From NCBI GenBank assembly GCA_039810485.1, contig JBDHXA010000013.1, forward strand, positions 1 through 44,067: a stretch of 44,067 bases of DNA, written 5' to 3'. Shown one piece after another: positions 44,051 through 44,067 of this stretch. The translations under genes were made by a program, and so were the position numbers. Numbering within the stretch: position 1 is the stretch's first letter; every line of letters begins with the position of its first letter. The notes beneath the pieces were generated by a model that was given only the letters and a program-made list of their open reading frames with translations, did not search any database and was not told the DNA's origin. This DNA is from JADZAA01 sp039810485. GTDB taxonomy: Bacteria > Bacteroidota > Ignavibacteria > Kapaibacteriales > UBA961.

Positions 44051-44067
44051 GGGGGGGGGGGGGGGGG
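44050..44067. other. Homopolymer G tract at window end
   Basis: Eighteen G residues close the window inside what should be the 5' end of a signal-peptide-coding gene. In an AT-rich genome this is most likely a contig-end or sequencing artefact (poly-G tailing). Confidence 0.75.

Noticed and set aside
1..44067. CRISPR arrays, tRNA or rRNA genes
   Set aside because: No regularly spaced short repeats and no cloverleaf or rRNA-like sequence were seen on either strand. The direct repeats present are the duplicated hsdM tail, spacer repeats and MITEs.

Overview
The window is AT-rich chromosomal DNA from a member of the Bacteroidota/Chlorobiota group. The best guess is an Ignavibacteria- or Kapabacteria-like lineage, not a classical Bacteroides. 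Several large secreted proteins end in type IX secretion (T9SS) C-terminal sorting domains, with a PNP-type start and a final 'GLY-x-hydrophobic' strand. Purine-rich Shine-Dalgarno sequences precede some starts, for example at 28194 and 41571. There is no tRNA, rRNA or CRISPR array that I can see.

Layout. (1) 1-4748, minus strand: a type I restriction-modification locus (hsdR, a GxxExxY protein, hsdM). hsdR is frameshifted, no hsdS is visible, and short dispersed repeats fill the gaps and even enter hsdM. (2) 5028-14693: ordinary core genes. These are a TPR sensor kinase, a free-standing biotinyl-carrier protein, TrhO (tRNA hydroxylase), a HAMP sensor kinase, SemiSWEET, carA and the ferrous-iron importer feoA-feoB with a Fur-like site upstream. 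(3) 15019-20885: an accessory island. It opens with a dead IS110-type transposase, followed by an extra RsgA GTPase, a broken PD-(D/E)XK nuclease, a small protein, a B3-like/HNH nuclease, a decapitated DNA methyltransferase, a DUF1697 protein and an ABM-fold protein. Long imperfect inverted repeats resembling integron attC sites separate the units. The DUF1697-ABM unit satisfies the cassette rule exactly: its first bases complement its own 3' inverse core. No integrase is present in the window. (4) 20918-29624: core genes again, namely M24 aminopeptidase, guaB, class I fructose-bisphosphate aldolase, a small lipoprotein, a T9SS-exported Ig-like protein and hemW. (5) 29783-44067: a cluster of secreted proteins with IgGFc-binding-like, choice-of-anchor and BNR/Ycf48-like repeats. 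It is invaded by a 190-bp MITE family, its probable IS1182-like parent relic, and an IS256 relic.

Main points of interest are the attC-like cassette island, where restriction-type genes are decaying, and a MITE with a clean 4-bp target duplication that cuts a T9SS sorting domain in two. A secreted protein with a possible caspase-like His/Cys pair, and repeat elements converted into protein-coding sequence inside the restriction locus, also deserve attention. The window ends in 18 G residues, probably an assembly artefact at a contig end.
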